Source: Acanthornis magna (Eukaryota > Chordata > Aves > Passeriformes > Acanthizidae). Taken from it: 64,000 nt of DNA. Within the stretch, counting starts at the first letter, position 1. Each line of letters starts with the position of its first letter. The stretch is taken from positions 5,639,001-5,703,000 of the forward strand of contig JAWUZG010000084.1 in assembly GCA_036785705.1 (NCBI GenBank), in the 5' to 3' direction. Both the position numbers and the translations under genes were made by a program. The notes under the pieces were generated by a model. It saw nothing but the letters and a program-made list of their open reading frames with translations, was not told the origin of the DNA and did no database searches. Of the stretch, positions 38,158-48,130 are shown piece by piece.

Positions 38158-38269
38158 TGAGACCCTTAGTTGTTGGTCTCTTTTTTGCATTTGACATACA
38201 GTTCCCTTCTCTCATATTTTCCTGTGCTATTCTCCTGATGTTCAGCATTAGACAAATGTGCACCCTCAG
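38158..38269 (+). other. Candidate 112-nt exon, or 24-nt microexon at its 3' end
   Basis: The acceptor is excellent (ATTTTCCTGTTTTTGCAG at 38157) and the donor CAG|GTGAGT at 38270 matches consensus fully. One frame is open over all 36 codons and is strongly hydrophobic (for example LVVGLFFAF and SCAILLMFSI), as a membrane segment would be. T-rich DNA gives such residues by composition alone. A second reading is that the long pyrimidine tract ending in TGATGTTCAG at 38245 is the true acceptor, leaving a 24-nt microexon at 38246-38269. The entry phase of the longer form matches the exit phase of the 34888-34941 candidate. No protein family is recognised. Confidence 0.22.
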
Positions 38270-38819
38270 GTGAGTGCTGTTTTCAGCAGTGCAATTGGGA
38301 AATTGCAGAGGACTAGCAGGAGTATCTGATCTCCTGGTAGGTTGGGCTGTGTCAGTACTGTGGGTTATAAAGCACGTGAGGCTACTTGAAGCACTGAGTT
38401 TAGCAACTGTAGTTTCCCTGTCTAGGCAGTCATTCAAGACACGGGGATGGTGCCTGTTTGCTTTTGTATTATGAAGTAAGATTCATTTTCATTCACAAAA
38501 ATGTAGGTGTTTCAAGATGCATTCTGTATGTACACACTGTTGAGTGAGGAAGATGGAAGAGAAGCACCTCAAAGAGAGAAACTGAAGTCTGGGTGCAATA
38601 AATTGATTTGTACTGCTATACTTGTTAACAAGCCTTGCTTGGCTTTCAGGTCCAGTTCAGTCTTGTAGTCCTTATTTAGAGAAACACTTTCAGGGATAGC
38701 AGTAAAATTCCCGGTGCTTTTGAAAATCAGGAACATAAATAAAATTTTGCCTAACTTAGAGTAGGCAGCTATGAGCAATACAACAATTTGTACTGTGTCA
38801 TAATATTCTGAAGTGTTCA
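38270..38819. other. Unique non-coding stretch
   Basis: Nothing recognisable between the exon-like interval and the CR1 copy that follows. Confidence 0.5.
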
Positions 38820-39585
38820 TTCTCTGGACTTTTGTAAGGCCTTTGGCAGTCTCTCACAACATCCTTGTCTCTAAATTGGAGAGATATGGATTTGATGAAT
38901 GGTCTGTCTGGTGGGTGAGGAATTGGTTGGATGAATGCATCCATAGGGTACTGGTCAATGGCTCAACGCCCAGATGGAGACGGGAGACAAAGAGGCACCT
39001 GTGCTGGCACCAGTATGTTTAATATCTTCCTCAAGGACACAGGCGCTGGGATGCAGTGCACCCTCAGCAGGTCTGGAGTGGTGCAGTTGAAACACCTGAG
39101 GGACAGGATGCCATCCAGAGGGACCTGGACAAGCTCCTCAGCACGGGAAAGACATGGACCTCTTGGACTAGGTTCCAGAGGAGGGTGACAAAAATGATCA
39201 GAGGGCTGGAGCCCCTCTCCTATGAGGAAAAGCTGAGAGGGTTGGGGTTGTTCAGCTTGGAGAAGAAAAGGCTTTTGGGGGACCTTGTTGCAGCTTTCAG
39301 TAATTAAAAGGGGCTTATAAGGACAATAGGGACAGACCTTTAATTAGGGCCTGTACAATATGACAAGGGAAATTTTGAGCAAGCAAGGTGGTGAAACACT
39401 GACACAGATGGTACAGAGAGGTGGTGGATGCCCCATCCCTGGAAACATTGAAGGCCAAGTTTGATGGGGCTCTGAGCAACCTGATCTAATTGAAGATGTC
39501 CCTGCTCATTGCAGGGGTGTTGGACTAGATGAGCTTTGAAGGTCCCTTCCAACACAAAGTATTCTGTGATTCAATGATTATGGAT
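38820..39585 (+). mobile_element. CR1 LINE with internally deleted reverse transcriptase
   Basis: This is the longest recent CR1 copy in the window. Its 5' part translates as CR1 ORF2 RT sequence (SHNILVSKLERYGFDEW, then WWVRNWLD and RVLVNGS). In full CR1 elements this is followed by the LGP...FNIF block and the FADD catalytic motif. Here the sequence passes from a CTLS-coding block straight to the SGAV-coding block with a short unrelated joint, so FADD is gone and the frame shifts. A second, larger deletion joins the RDLDKL block to the block coding for the [12 protein letters not shown] region. A third gap precedes the GGTGGTGAAACACTG block. The 3' end is complete, with GGTCCCTTCCAACACAAAG and an ATTCTGTGATTC tail. 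The copy is inactive. Confidence 0.95.
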
Positions 39586-41832
39586 TCTGAATGTGTCTCG
39601 TTTCACAACATCAAAATGCGTCTTTAGAGAGAGTTGTTTTTAAACCCTCTTCTGTTCTGCCTCTTCACTCGGCTGCTCTGTTGCTGTCTGTCCTAAGCTG
39701 ACTCTCTGTACACTGTGAAGTGAATTATATAATTGTTCCTTTTCACTGAATATCAAATATAAGAAACCTTCTTCTACTATTTTTAAAAAATCTGCCAGGT
39801 TCCTGTGTGCCTTTGCAACCACATCACCAGTGAAACTGTCAGAAGACCATGGTGTGTGGAGAGCTGCATCTTTTGCCATCTATTCTACTATTAAAACAAA
39901 ATCTTTTTGTTTCCTGACCTTACTGGAGAAATCAGTTCCATAGGTGGGAACTTAACACTGTCCAATCACAAGGCCTCAATTTGTATATTATCTGCTCTCA
40001 TTAAATATTTAGGCCATGGTGTCCCACCTCTTAATTGTAATTTCTCTGGGCTGAAAGAATTTAGCCTTGCCTACTTAATTTCTGTTACTTTCTTTGTGCC
40101 GTATATAGCAGCTGTGCAGAGTAATGAACAGAGTAATATCTGCTGAGATATTTGAATGTTTAATTGGCTTGAGCTCACCCCCAGCCATGGGAATGCTGGA
40201 GCTTACACAGAGAAGCTGATGAGACCGAGTGGCTGGGCTCAAGGCAAAGGGCAAGCGATGGGATCTTGCTGCTGGAAATTGTGTCATTGTGGATGAAAAA
40301 TTACAGAGTTTGGCTGGGCAAAGAGCAGATGCTGGGAAGAAATACGTAAAAATGCCTTGGGTAGTGAATACCAGTGGTTCTTTATGCCACTAACAGTTTC
40401 AGGTCAGACAGCTTGCAAACCATGCTTGGATTTTGAGGGATATGCAAGAGCTCTAAATCTGGATAGACAGACTTAATTTTGAGACAGTGAGAGTTGCATA
40501 CTGAGGATAAAATGGATATTGCTAAAGAACTGAAAACTTCAGTGAAACTTTCAACTCATTAAAGTCTAAGATATGAATTTCATTCTTTGAATCAGTATGT
40601 GTACATCCAAGGAAATCCTTCCTTTATGATGCATGGGTGTGATGCTAAAGTTAAAGCTCACCTGCCGTGTGCAGGCCATACAGAACTGAGAAATGACAGA
40701 CACACCAAGCTATGCTTTTATTAAATGTGTGGTGCTTGAAGCGAAGTGGCACAGGCTATGACTATGCTCATTTAATGTTCTGGATTAGTAAGTGTTTCCC
40801 TCTTGCACAACAAGCACTTCAAAACTGGCCATTCTTCCTGCACTCCAGGCTTCACATTCACCATTGCTCAGTGCACCCAGCACTGCTGACAGTCAGCACC
40901 CTGGAAAAGGCCACTTTTCACAGGCATTGTCACATTGCAGCTCATACATAAATCAAAGCACAACTAATCCCTTAAACACCTGAGGTACCCCCTTGCAAAA
41001 CTTTTAAAAATTGTCCTTGGCCCGTGAATGTGAACTGTGGCATTAAGACAGAGACTTGTTTTCAAAGTTAGAAATATGTTAGTTTGTATTGTTGTCATGG
41101 AATCTGTAGCATAATCCTGTGAGTAGTAATGTGCTTGTCACACCGAACAGTACAATCAATGTTTTGTTTACCCTTTCCCCATTCTGATTCTCAGTTTTTA
41201 GCAGTGCCAGCTCTAGGTGTGAGGGAGGCTTTATGACATTTCTCTGACATGAAGCTGAGACCATTAGCTCTCACTCTTCTTTCTGAACACTTTCTGCAGC
41301 TCTGCCTCACCCATTTTCATTGATTGTACCTGACTGCTAAGAAAATCCTTTTTGTATTGCAACACACACTCGAAACCACAAATGGTACAGATCTAGATCA
41401 TGTATTTATTCATTCCTAGTGTTCATCCAGCCCATGGCAGTTGCCATGTGACTGAGAAGCTCTGGGAAGTGCCTGGACATTTTAGAACTCCACAAAACAA
41501 AATGAAGGGAGGCAAAATAACTTGCCTGTTCTAGCCATAGGAGGGGTAAGTCTTTGAAGAGGTGCAGAGATAGGATTTTTGTTTTAAAGTCAAATTTTTG
41601 CTGGCTACCAGTCATTACTGTTTGTGATATGCCTTTGTATAGATGCTGTACCTTAACAGGTTTCCCTCTGCTGAAAGTGCCTGTGGGTTCAGAATTTAGA
41701 GTCCAAATGAGAATGAGAATGTACAGTAGGTTAAAATGTATCTGCTTTCCTCTTAACTTTTTCTGGGATAGGTTACTCTTGGGTTTTTTTCTCTGCAGGC
41801 CTTTTCCTCTAGTTCTGTTTTTTTGTGAAGAG
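39586..41832. other. Unique non-coding stretch
   Basis: No gene or transposon is recognised apart from one possible minus-strand microexon at 40662-40685. The 169-codon plus-strand frame at 41554-42063 runs into the antisense side of the next CR1 copy and is not a gene. Confidence 0.55.
40662..40685 (-). other. Possible 24-nt microexon (minus strand)
   Basis: On the minus strand TGTCTGTCATTTCTCAG is a strong acceptor and CAG|GTGAGC a near-consensus donor, bracketing 24 nt. All three frames are open, so frame is uninformative. The sequence contains two CpG sites on an otherwise CpG-poor background. Supported by splice signals only. Confidence 0.13.
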
Positions 41833-42140
41833 ATCATTGCCTGCCCCTCCTCTTCCCTTTGTGATGATGTTCAAGACCACACTGAGGTATCCCCTCAGTC
41901 TCCTCTTCTCCAGGCTGAACAAACCCAGAGACCTCAGCTTTTCCTCCTAAGGCTTCCCCTCCAGACCCTTCACCATCCTCATGGCCTCCTTTGGACATTC
42001 TCTAATACCTTAATGTCTTTTCTATATTGTGGTGCCCAAAACTGCCCCCAGGAGTTGAGGTGAGGCCACCCTAGTGCAGAGCAGACCTGAACTCCCCCTT
42101 GTACACACATGCTGGAGAGTGTTTGGCACCTTGCAAGGTG
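41833..42140 (-). mobile_element. CR1 LINE fragment, minus strand
   Basis: On the minus strand the interval follows the same block order as the 18.9-kb copy. It runs from the GGCCTCACCTCAACTCC region through the block that reads AGGAGGCCATGAGGATGGTGAAGGG to the TTCAGCCTGGAGAAGAGGAGACTGAGGGG block. Only the central to 3' coding portion remains. The 3' UTR tail is absent, because the left end stops in the ORF2 coding region. No open CR1 frame survives on the coding strand. The plus-strand frame of 169 codons across it is antisense. Confidence 0.9.
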
Positions 42141-42949
42141 CTGAAACTGAATCTATCAGGGAATATGGGTTTTGCCTGCTATTTATCTGGACTTCGCAAA
42201 CAGACACTGGTGGTTTAACATCCTATTGTTCCCCAGTTTCTGGATGATGCCCCATATCCTTTTCTCCCTCTCTGAATCATTATCTATAACAGCTTATCAT
42301 GAATGAGACTTCATGAAACTCATTACAATCCCTTTTCCCTATTGGAATTTCTCCTGCGCATGATGGAAATAAATTAGTAGAATTGCATGGGAGAAGCTTG
42401 CATACAGTGTAGATGCTGTTATTTTCTGGATAAATATAATGCTTGAGCTGCCTGCTAATAATCTGGCAGCTGTCTGTTAATAACCTTTCATAAAATAAAA
42501 ACATTTTAGAAATTCTCTTCTCTGGTAGCATCTAATCTGTAATAGAGGGGGAGTTCTTAGGATGATGATCAGTTGCTGTTCATGAACAGAAATTAACATA
42601 ATATTCAGTAAGAAATTATTTAGTTTTGATACTGGCATAAGAGATTTACATGCATTAGGAAGTGGGGAATATTTCGGAAGAGGGGGAACAGGAAGGAAGT
42701 GTTGAAACCTTGGCTAGAAAAGAGCCAGGCTGATGAAAACATTAAAAAAGTCCTATAAACTGTGAGTAAGCTGATAGATGTAGAGGAGCACAGATGTCAG
42801 AGGGCTGTGATCCCCCCAAATGCCCATGGATGATGTTCAGGGCATGTTTGAAAAGCTGCAAGGAAAGCACCACAAATGCAGCAAGTAGGGAAGGGAAATA
42901 AGCCTCCTTCCTATGTCAGCTGACAATGTGTCCAGTGCAGAGGGCAACA
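42141..42949. other. Unique or unrecognised stretch before the old CR1 relic
   Basis: No gene is recognised. The right half (from about 42660) has the purine-rich character seen upstream of CR1 ORF2 and might be decayed 5' sequence of the following relic, but I see no diagnostic block. Confidence 0.4.
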
Positions 42950-43230
42950 GACCAATGGCTGCCAGTGCTAGAAGCGTGGGAAATGAACTGGGACAATGAG
43001 GATGCTTGGCTTCATATGGTGAGAGGCAGCTCAGAGACCTTGCAGAAAGGGAGTAATTGGTGGATGTGATGTTCTCAGCCTATGAATTTCACACAGATTG
43101 GTAGAACATGCATGCAGAGGGTTGACGTTGTTTCTGGAGTTTAAAATAAACTGTAAACAAGTGAAATTGTTGTTGAAAATGAGAAAACATTCTGAAATCC
43201 CTGTGGTAGTTATCCCCACTATAATAATAA

Positions 43231-43256
43231 AATTATAATGTTAAAATTTTATAATT
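43231..43256. repeat. AT-rich inverted repeat
   Basis: AATTATAA at 43231-43238 pairs with TTATAATT at 43249-43256, inside the decayed CR1 relic. It is probably incidental. Confidence 0.7.
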
Positions 43257-43280
43257 ACCCCCATCCTCAGTCAGGATGTA

Positions 43281-43301
43281 GATAGAGGATAGAGGATAGA
43301 G
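43281..43301. repeat. Three exact copies of GATAGAG
   Basis: Seven-base unit repeated three times without mismatch, located within the old CR1 relic. Confidence 0.9.
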
Positions 43302-44692
43302 TTCAGAGAAAAAAGTCAGGGAAGGTATTAACATCGGGGTGTATCAGCTACCAACAGAATTAATGCCTCATTACCTGTGACAGGATATAGAAATACAATT
43401 TTTGGAGCTGCTTTCCAGAAAAGTCCACCATCCCAGAAAAGCTCTTTTCTGGCTTTGGTCCTGACTGGTGCACAGGACCAGCTCGAGAAGCTTGTGGGAG
43501 TGCTGATCTAATAGCAATTGCAGTATGATTAGGCTTAACACTCCAGCAGGAGAGACTGAACAAATCCAGAACACAAGTGTTCAATTTGAAAAAAGGGGCC
43601 TGCATACTAATATGGCAAGTGGTTAAAAGGAAGAGAAAGGATTAAGGAAGGAGCAGGTTAAAAATCAAGAAGACTAGAGGTAGCCTAGCCACTTTTGAGA
43701 AATCCTGTATTAATATTCAAGACAAACTCTGTGCTGAAATTTGAAAAGAAATCTGAGTGGTCCAGCAAAAGCCCTACAGGACTAAATAGAAAATTAAGGT
43801 GCTTTTCATGTAGGAAGGACTGACATTTGTAACAGGAATTTTGTCCTTCAGAATAGAACAGGAAACTCCTATGGCAGATCAAATGTAACAATGAAATAAA
43901 GAGGGTTAAGAGAGAGTTTGAGGAGCACCTTGCACAGGATGGGGAAGAAAAAGAATTTTTAAAAAAGATAAAAGTTATTTCAATATGAGAAAAGCAGGAA
44001 CATTGCTGGTCTGTCCAGTCCACAGAAAGGACTCACATAAAGGGTGCTGGGAATGATGGACTATGAGTCTGACTGCCGTCCTTCAAAAGATGATAAACCT
44101 GGCAATGAAAATTAAGATCACTGAACATGTAGATAAAGTGCTGGGGAAAAAGATCTCCATCAAAACCGGAGAAACATGAGAAATAAGAGAAATCTGAGTT
44201 TGCCAGCCACTCTTTCAGTTACCTGAATCAGCCCAAGGTTCCTGTGGCTACTATTAACCCTGTGTTCTTGGGTCTTGGGTATTTCCTGCTTGGGACTTAG
44301 AAATAACATTTCTCAAAACTGAGAAAGCGGCTCTTTAAGAGAGAACATTTTTACTTTTGTAATTGCAGAGGCTGCTGTGGTAACTAAATATACAATAAGG
44401 TCATAAGGTCTGAACAGAGCTCAGAATCTCAATAAAGATGATAAATTTAAAGGAAGTATAATTGTGCAGTGTTTGAACAAACGGACCAAATATTACACTG
44501 CAGTTATTAGGGAATCATTAAAGCCAGCATCTTTGGTATTCCAAAATGTGCTCTTCCAATAGCACAGTTATTCCTCTGGAGGAAGGAAGGTAGAAGAGCG
44601 AATTCATTTATGGCTATGACCACAAGCCCTTCCAGGAAGCCTGTGTGTTTTTCAATTGTCTGAATTATTATTCTTATCTAAACGGATCTATT

Positions 44693-44706
44693 GATCATTA
44701 ATGATC
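44693..44706. promoter_or_regulatory. Perfect 14-bp palindrome with ATTAAT core
   Basis: GATCATTAATGATC equals its own reverse complement and centres on two overlapping homeodomain-type TAAT cores. It could be a paired homeodomain site. This is a sequence observation only. Confidence 0.25.
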
Positions 44707-45063
44707 TAGAAATGCTTAAGGCGTGACAGGGGACTGAGGAAAATCCAATAAACTCTCCACCACTGCAGAATACCAAGAAGTGAGAACACTACTGTTGTGT
44801 CCTTCTGGCATGCTGTGAAACACTCCATGAATTAGTAAACAGGATTGTCTGGATGCTCCAGGCTGACCTTCAGTTCTCTGAGTGTACACAGAGATTTTCT
44901 GAGCACAGCCTTTCACGCAAACAGAACCTACTTTCAAACAATACCTTATGAATTAAAAATAGATTTTTGAAGCCAATGGAGTGTGCAACACCTGCAAACA
45001 TGCTAATTGTTATTTAGGGCCCTATGAATATATTTAATGTGAACACAGCACACCCAACACTAC

Positions 45064-45090
45064 ATTATTATTATTATTATTATTACTATT
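45064..45090. repeat. (ATT)n microsatellite
   Basis: About seven ATT units followed by an interrupted continuation (ACTATT). Confidence 0.9.
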
Positions 45091-47106
45091 ACAAATATTA
45101 ATATCAAGCTCAAGCATTTTAAACGAATGGGTATGTACACTTTTGTGAAATAAAGACATTGCCAATGAAGACAGGGCTGAATGTCAGAGTTATTTTCTGT
45201 ATCTTACTGAGGTAAAAATCCTGGGCTGTGACCACTATGATCTGACAAGGATAAGAAAAACCTACTTTGATACTTTTATCAAATGTCACCAAAGATTGTA
45301 ATTTTCTATTGGCTGTCAGACATTTAGGCATGTTTATTTAGAAGTAAGAAGTTCCTGATTTAAGAAACTGCATGAATAAGTGGGCCTCTTAGATTTCCTA
45401 GTGAAACAGTCCTGTATTATGCCATAGGTTGTAATATCAAGAGGAATTGTTGGTCAAGGGTATCTGGGGCCAGTCACTCAAGGCCTAATGCAGACAAAGA
45501 GCCTTAGCTACTGCCTAGTGTCTATTCAGTAATTTTTAATATGTTTTAGACCAATAAAGCAGTCTAGTTCTAGAGCTCTTCTGGAAGGTCTTACCACTTC
45601 CACCAGTAACGTTTGTGCATTAAGCCATTTTAATTTTGATACATTCTTTAAATAATGCTTTTTTTTTTTTTTCCTAGAAGATTTTTCTTTTTGTAGGTAT
45701 CAATAGTATCAACTCAGTCACAGAGTTTAAGGGATAAAACCTTCTGTAGATTTCATACTCCTTATGCTAACCAGCCGTGAGGGAGAGCCCATCAGCCCTG
45801 TCTGTATCAGTGCAGCCCTGCAGACATTTCTCAGCCTTGCCTGGTGCTGCAGGCAGGACAGATGTCAGCTCTGATTAGCTGTCCTAGGAGCCAAGGGGTT
45901 TAGCACAGGCAGGGTGCTCATCTAACCTGCTTTTCATACCCAGGCTTCCTCTGATGGGGCCAGCATGTGCTGTGTTTGCTGGGGAGCCACTGGAGCAGCC
46001 GGGTTAACTCTGCTCCATTGCCCGGTACAGCCATGCCCTCTCTGCTCTGAAATCATTTGTATGTGAGAGGAGAGAGAGGAAGATTCATACCCACTGAAGT
46101 CCAATACTGCTCCTTTAAAGCAGTAATGGAACAGTGTGTGCTGAGTACAGGACTGGCTTTTGCCCAGTGAACGAGTAAGAACAAAATCAAATAGTGGATA
46201 GCGGTTCAATAAGAGAGCAATCAATCTGTCTTAAATCTGAATAAAGCACAGCTTACGTAGAAAAAATAGTACCTGTGCATGTAGTAAAGCTGTAGATCAT
46301 AATGAATATTTGCGGTTTTAATCCTTGTATCTCCTAATTCATTAATTCTTGGCTATACTTTTCATATCCTTGTAAATTATTCTTGTAAGTAATATATAAA
46401 CATATTTAAGAAATCTTGGCTTAATGACACTGTATTCTTCATAATGTTTTAACTTTTAAAAAATTTTTGAATGGTAATTTCCATGGTTTTTCTTATACTC
46501 AGGTGCATATATGTTTTTATAGTATATGAAATAGCAGATCAAATAAACCTTCCAATGTAGTTTTTGCTTAAAGCTATATTTGGCTTGGCTTACTTATTAA
46601 TTTATCCAACATAAACAGTGTTTTTCAGGATATCATGTCCCAAATAAATTTGCCAGATATCTTTTAGACATCAGATTAGAAAGAAGACCTAATCCTGTGA
46701 CTACAAGCTGACTGTGTTTTATTAAGATAAGCTAATGTTAAGTATAGCATAGAATAAAGGAGTTTAAAAATCTGCCAGGAATTTTAAAATGAAACAGAGA
46801 AAGGAAACAGGTCATGTGGCACAAGAAGCAAGAAATAAGGCTTGATGGCAAGGTGGATATGACATAAGTCTTGACTGGAGACAGGAAACAGGTTCTGTAC
46901 TTTAACTGGGAACCTTGTGGGAGTGGACAGTGATGAGAGAATGGAGGAGGAAGTGAAGCAAAGAAGATCCTGATCTAACAGCATCAGGAAGCAACACAAG
47001 AACTCATTCTCCCTGCTATCTCCTGTAGCTGTTAAATGATATTCACATTTCTCACACTTTTGGTAATTGTCTCTCAGTAAGTGTTCTGGTGCCTTACTCA
47101 TTTTAG

Positions 47107-47156
47107 AGGCTCCAGGTAAGCCAGGTGTGCTGGTAAGCCAGGCTCCAGGTAAGCTC
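47107..47156. repeat. Duplicated GGCTCCAGGTAAGC segment
   Basis: GGCTCCAGGTAAGC occurs at about 47108 and 47141, with a third GGTAAGCCAG between them. Together these give three consensus-like splice donor sites within 35 bp, just after a T-rich acceptor (CTCATTTTAG at 47106). Whether any is used is unknown. Confidence 0.6.
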
Positions 47157-47829
47157 CAGATTCACCCAGCTGAGAACTCCTTTCCATGCCTCCGAGAACA
47201 ACGTGGTGACTGGACCAAAAATGTTCCCCCCATTGGTTGTTCTGGCTGGTGAATATTTCCTTGTTCAGCTGGCCAAATTGGTGGGTGGCTGTACTAATTA
47301 CTTGGCATGCAACACAAGTCTAAAGAGGCCTTTTGTTTTATTTTGGACAGTAATGAAACATTCTCTTTGATTAATATGGATTAGTAATTAATGCTCATCC
47401 ATTGTTGTATTTTGATAAAAGTGTGTGATATGTAAATATTTCTGCTTCTTGTAAAAACTCAACCATTTGCTTTCTTTACTGTTTCCTGATAAATTAATAA
47501 TGAGTATTTTGCTACCTCTTTGATGTTGCTGGGATCGTATTCTGTGTGTGGCTTTCACTGGGACCACTATATTTCAGGTCAGTTCATATTTTGTCTGGTT
47601 CTGATATAATACAAATATTTTCCCTTTCAGTCCTTTAGTAAGTTGTTATTTTCCTAAGACATCATCTTTTTCCTGCTTACACTAGGAGAGAAATTCTACA
47701 TTTTAAGAAATCGACACCTTTCTGCAAGTCTGGCTCATTATAACATCGCAATACATTATTAATTCAGTGCTTAGCAGATTAAGATAAATCACACACTGGG
47801 TATTATAAGGAAGCTTCAGGATTTAAGGA

Positions 47830-48130
47830 TGTAAGGTGAGGCTGGCACCTCCTTAGGAGGAGTTATGAGGCTAGAGGGGGTTTGACTACTAGAGATCTTC
47901 AAGGAATCTGCCTGGGGCCAAACATGTGATGCTTTCATTAATGACCTCTCTGAAATAATGAGGAGTTTGCTAATGAAACCCCCTGTTGGAATACAGCTGG
48001 TAAACATTGTTACTGTGCAAGAGAATTGCAGTATGATAAAGAGGAGCTGAATAACCTTGAGGACAGCAAGAGATAAAATAGAACAAATTCAGCAGCTGAG
48101 AGAACAGGTTCATGCACTTAGAGGCTGTTC
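47830..48130 (+). mobile_element. Decayed CR1 LINE reverse transcriptase fragment
   Basis: The segment CCTGGGGCCA...CTTTCATTAATGACCT matches the CR1 region coding for LGP...FINDL in the reverse transcriptase. It is followed by a block resembling 'DTKLGNIV' and then GAGCTGAATAACCTTGAGGA and CATGCACTTAG, which correspond to the downstream 'DLNNLEDW...HL' region. The order and strand are correct but the frame is broken many times. Recognition is by memory of CR1 consensus, and the 5' limit is uncertain. Confidence 0.55.

Larger units (their letters stand above)
42950..44190 (+). mobile_element. Ancient decayed CR1/L3-like ORF2 relic
   Basis: Several blocks occur in the right order and strand for one CR1/L3-type ORF2. 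At about 42967 an ASARSVGNE-coding block resembles the start of the AP-endonuclease domain. At about 43338 a GVYQLPTE block resembles the GVYYRPPD endonuclease motif. From about 43570, ACACAAGTGTTCAATTTGAAAAA followed by a WQVVKRK-like block matches the linker. Around 43880-43960, TGGCAGATCAAATGTAACAATG is followed by EFEEHLAQD coding, as in the region before the reverse transcriptase. At about 44110 a block resembling the RT entry 'IRHIDE...LLGK' appears. Stops and indels are frequent, so it is long dead. The identification comes from memory of old amniote CR1 consensus sequences, and the boundaries are approximate. Confidence 0.72.
44191..47829. other. Unique non-coding stretch with simple repeats
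   Basis: No gene is recognised. It contains a 14-bp perfect palindrome GATCATTAATGATC (44693-44706), an ATT microsatellite (45064-45090), a T14 run (45659-45672), and a somewhat GC-richer patch at about 45760-46060 with no motif. A small duplicated splice-donor-like segment lies at 47107-47156. Confidence 0.55.

Noticed and set aside
41554..42063. 169-codon plus-strand ORF, the longest in the window
   Set aside because: Its 3' part is antisense to a CR1 copy and the rest shows no motif, so it is not a gene.
45760..46060. GC-richer patch as a second CpG island
   Set aside because: CpG dinucleotides are few, so it is only GC-rich and not CpG-dense.
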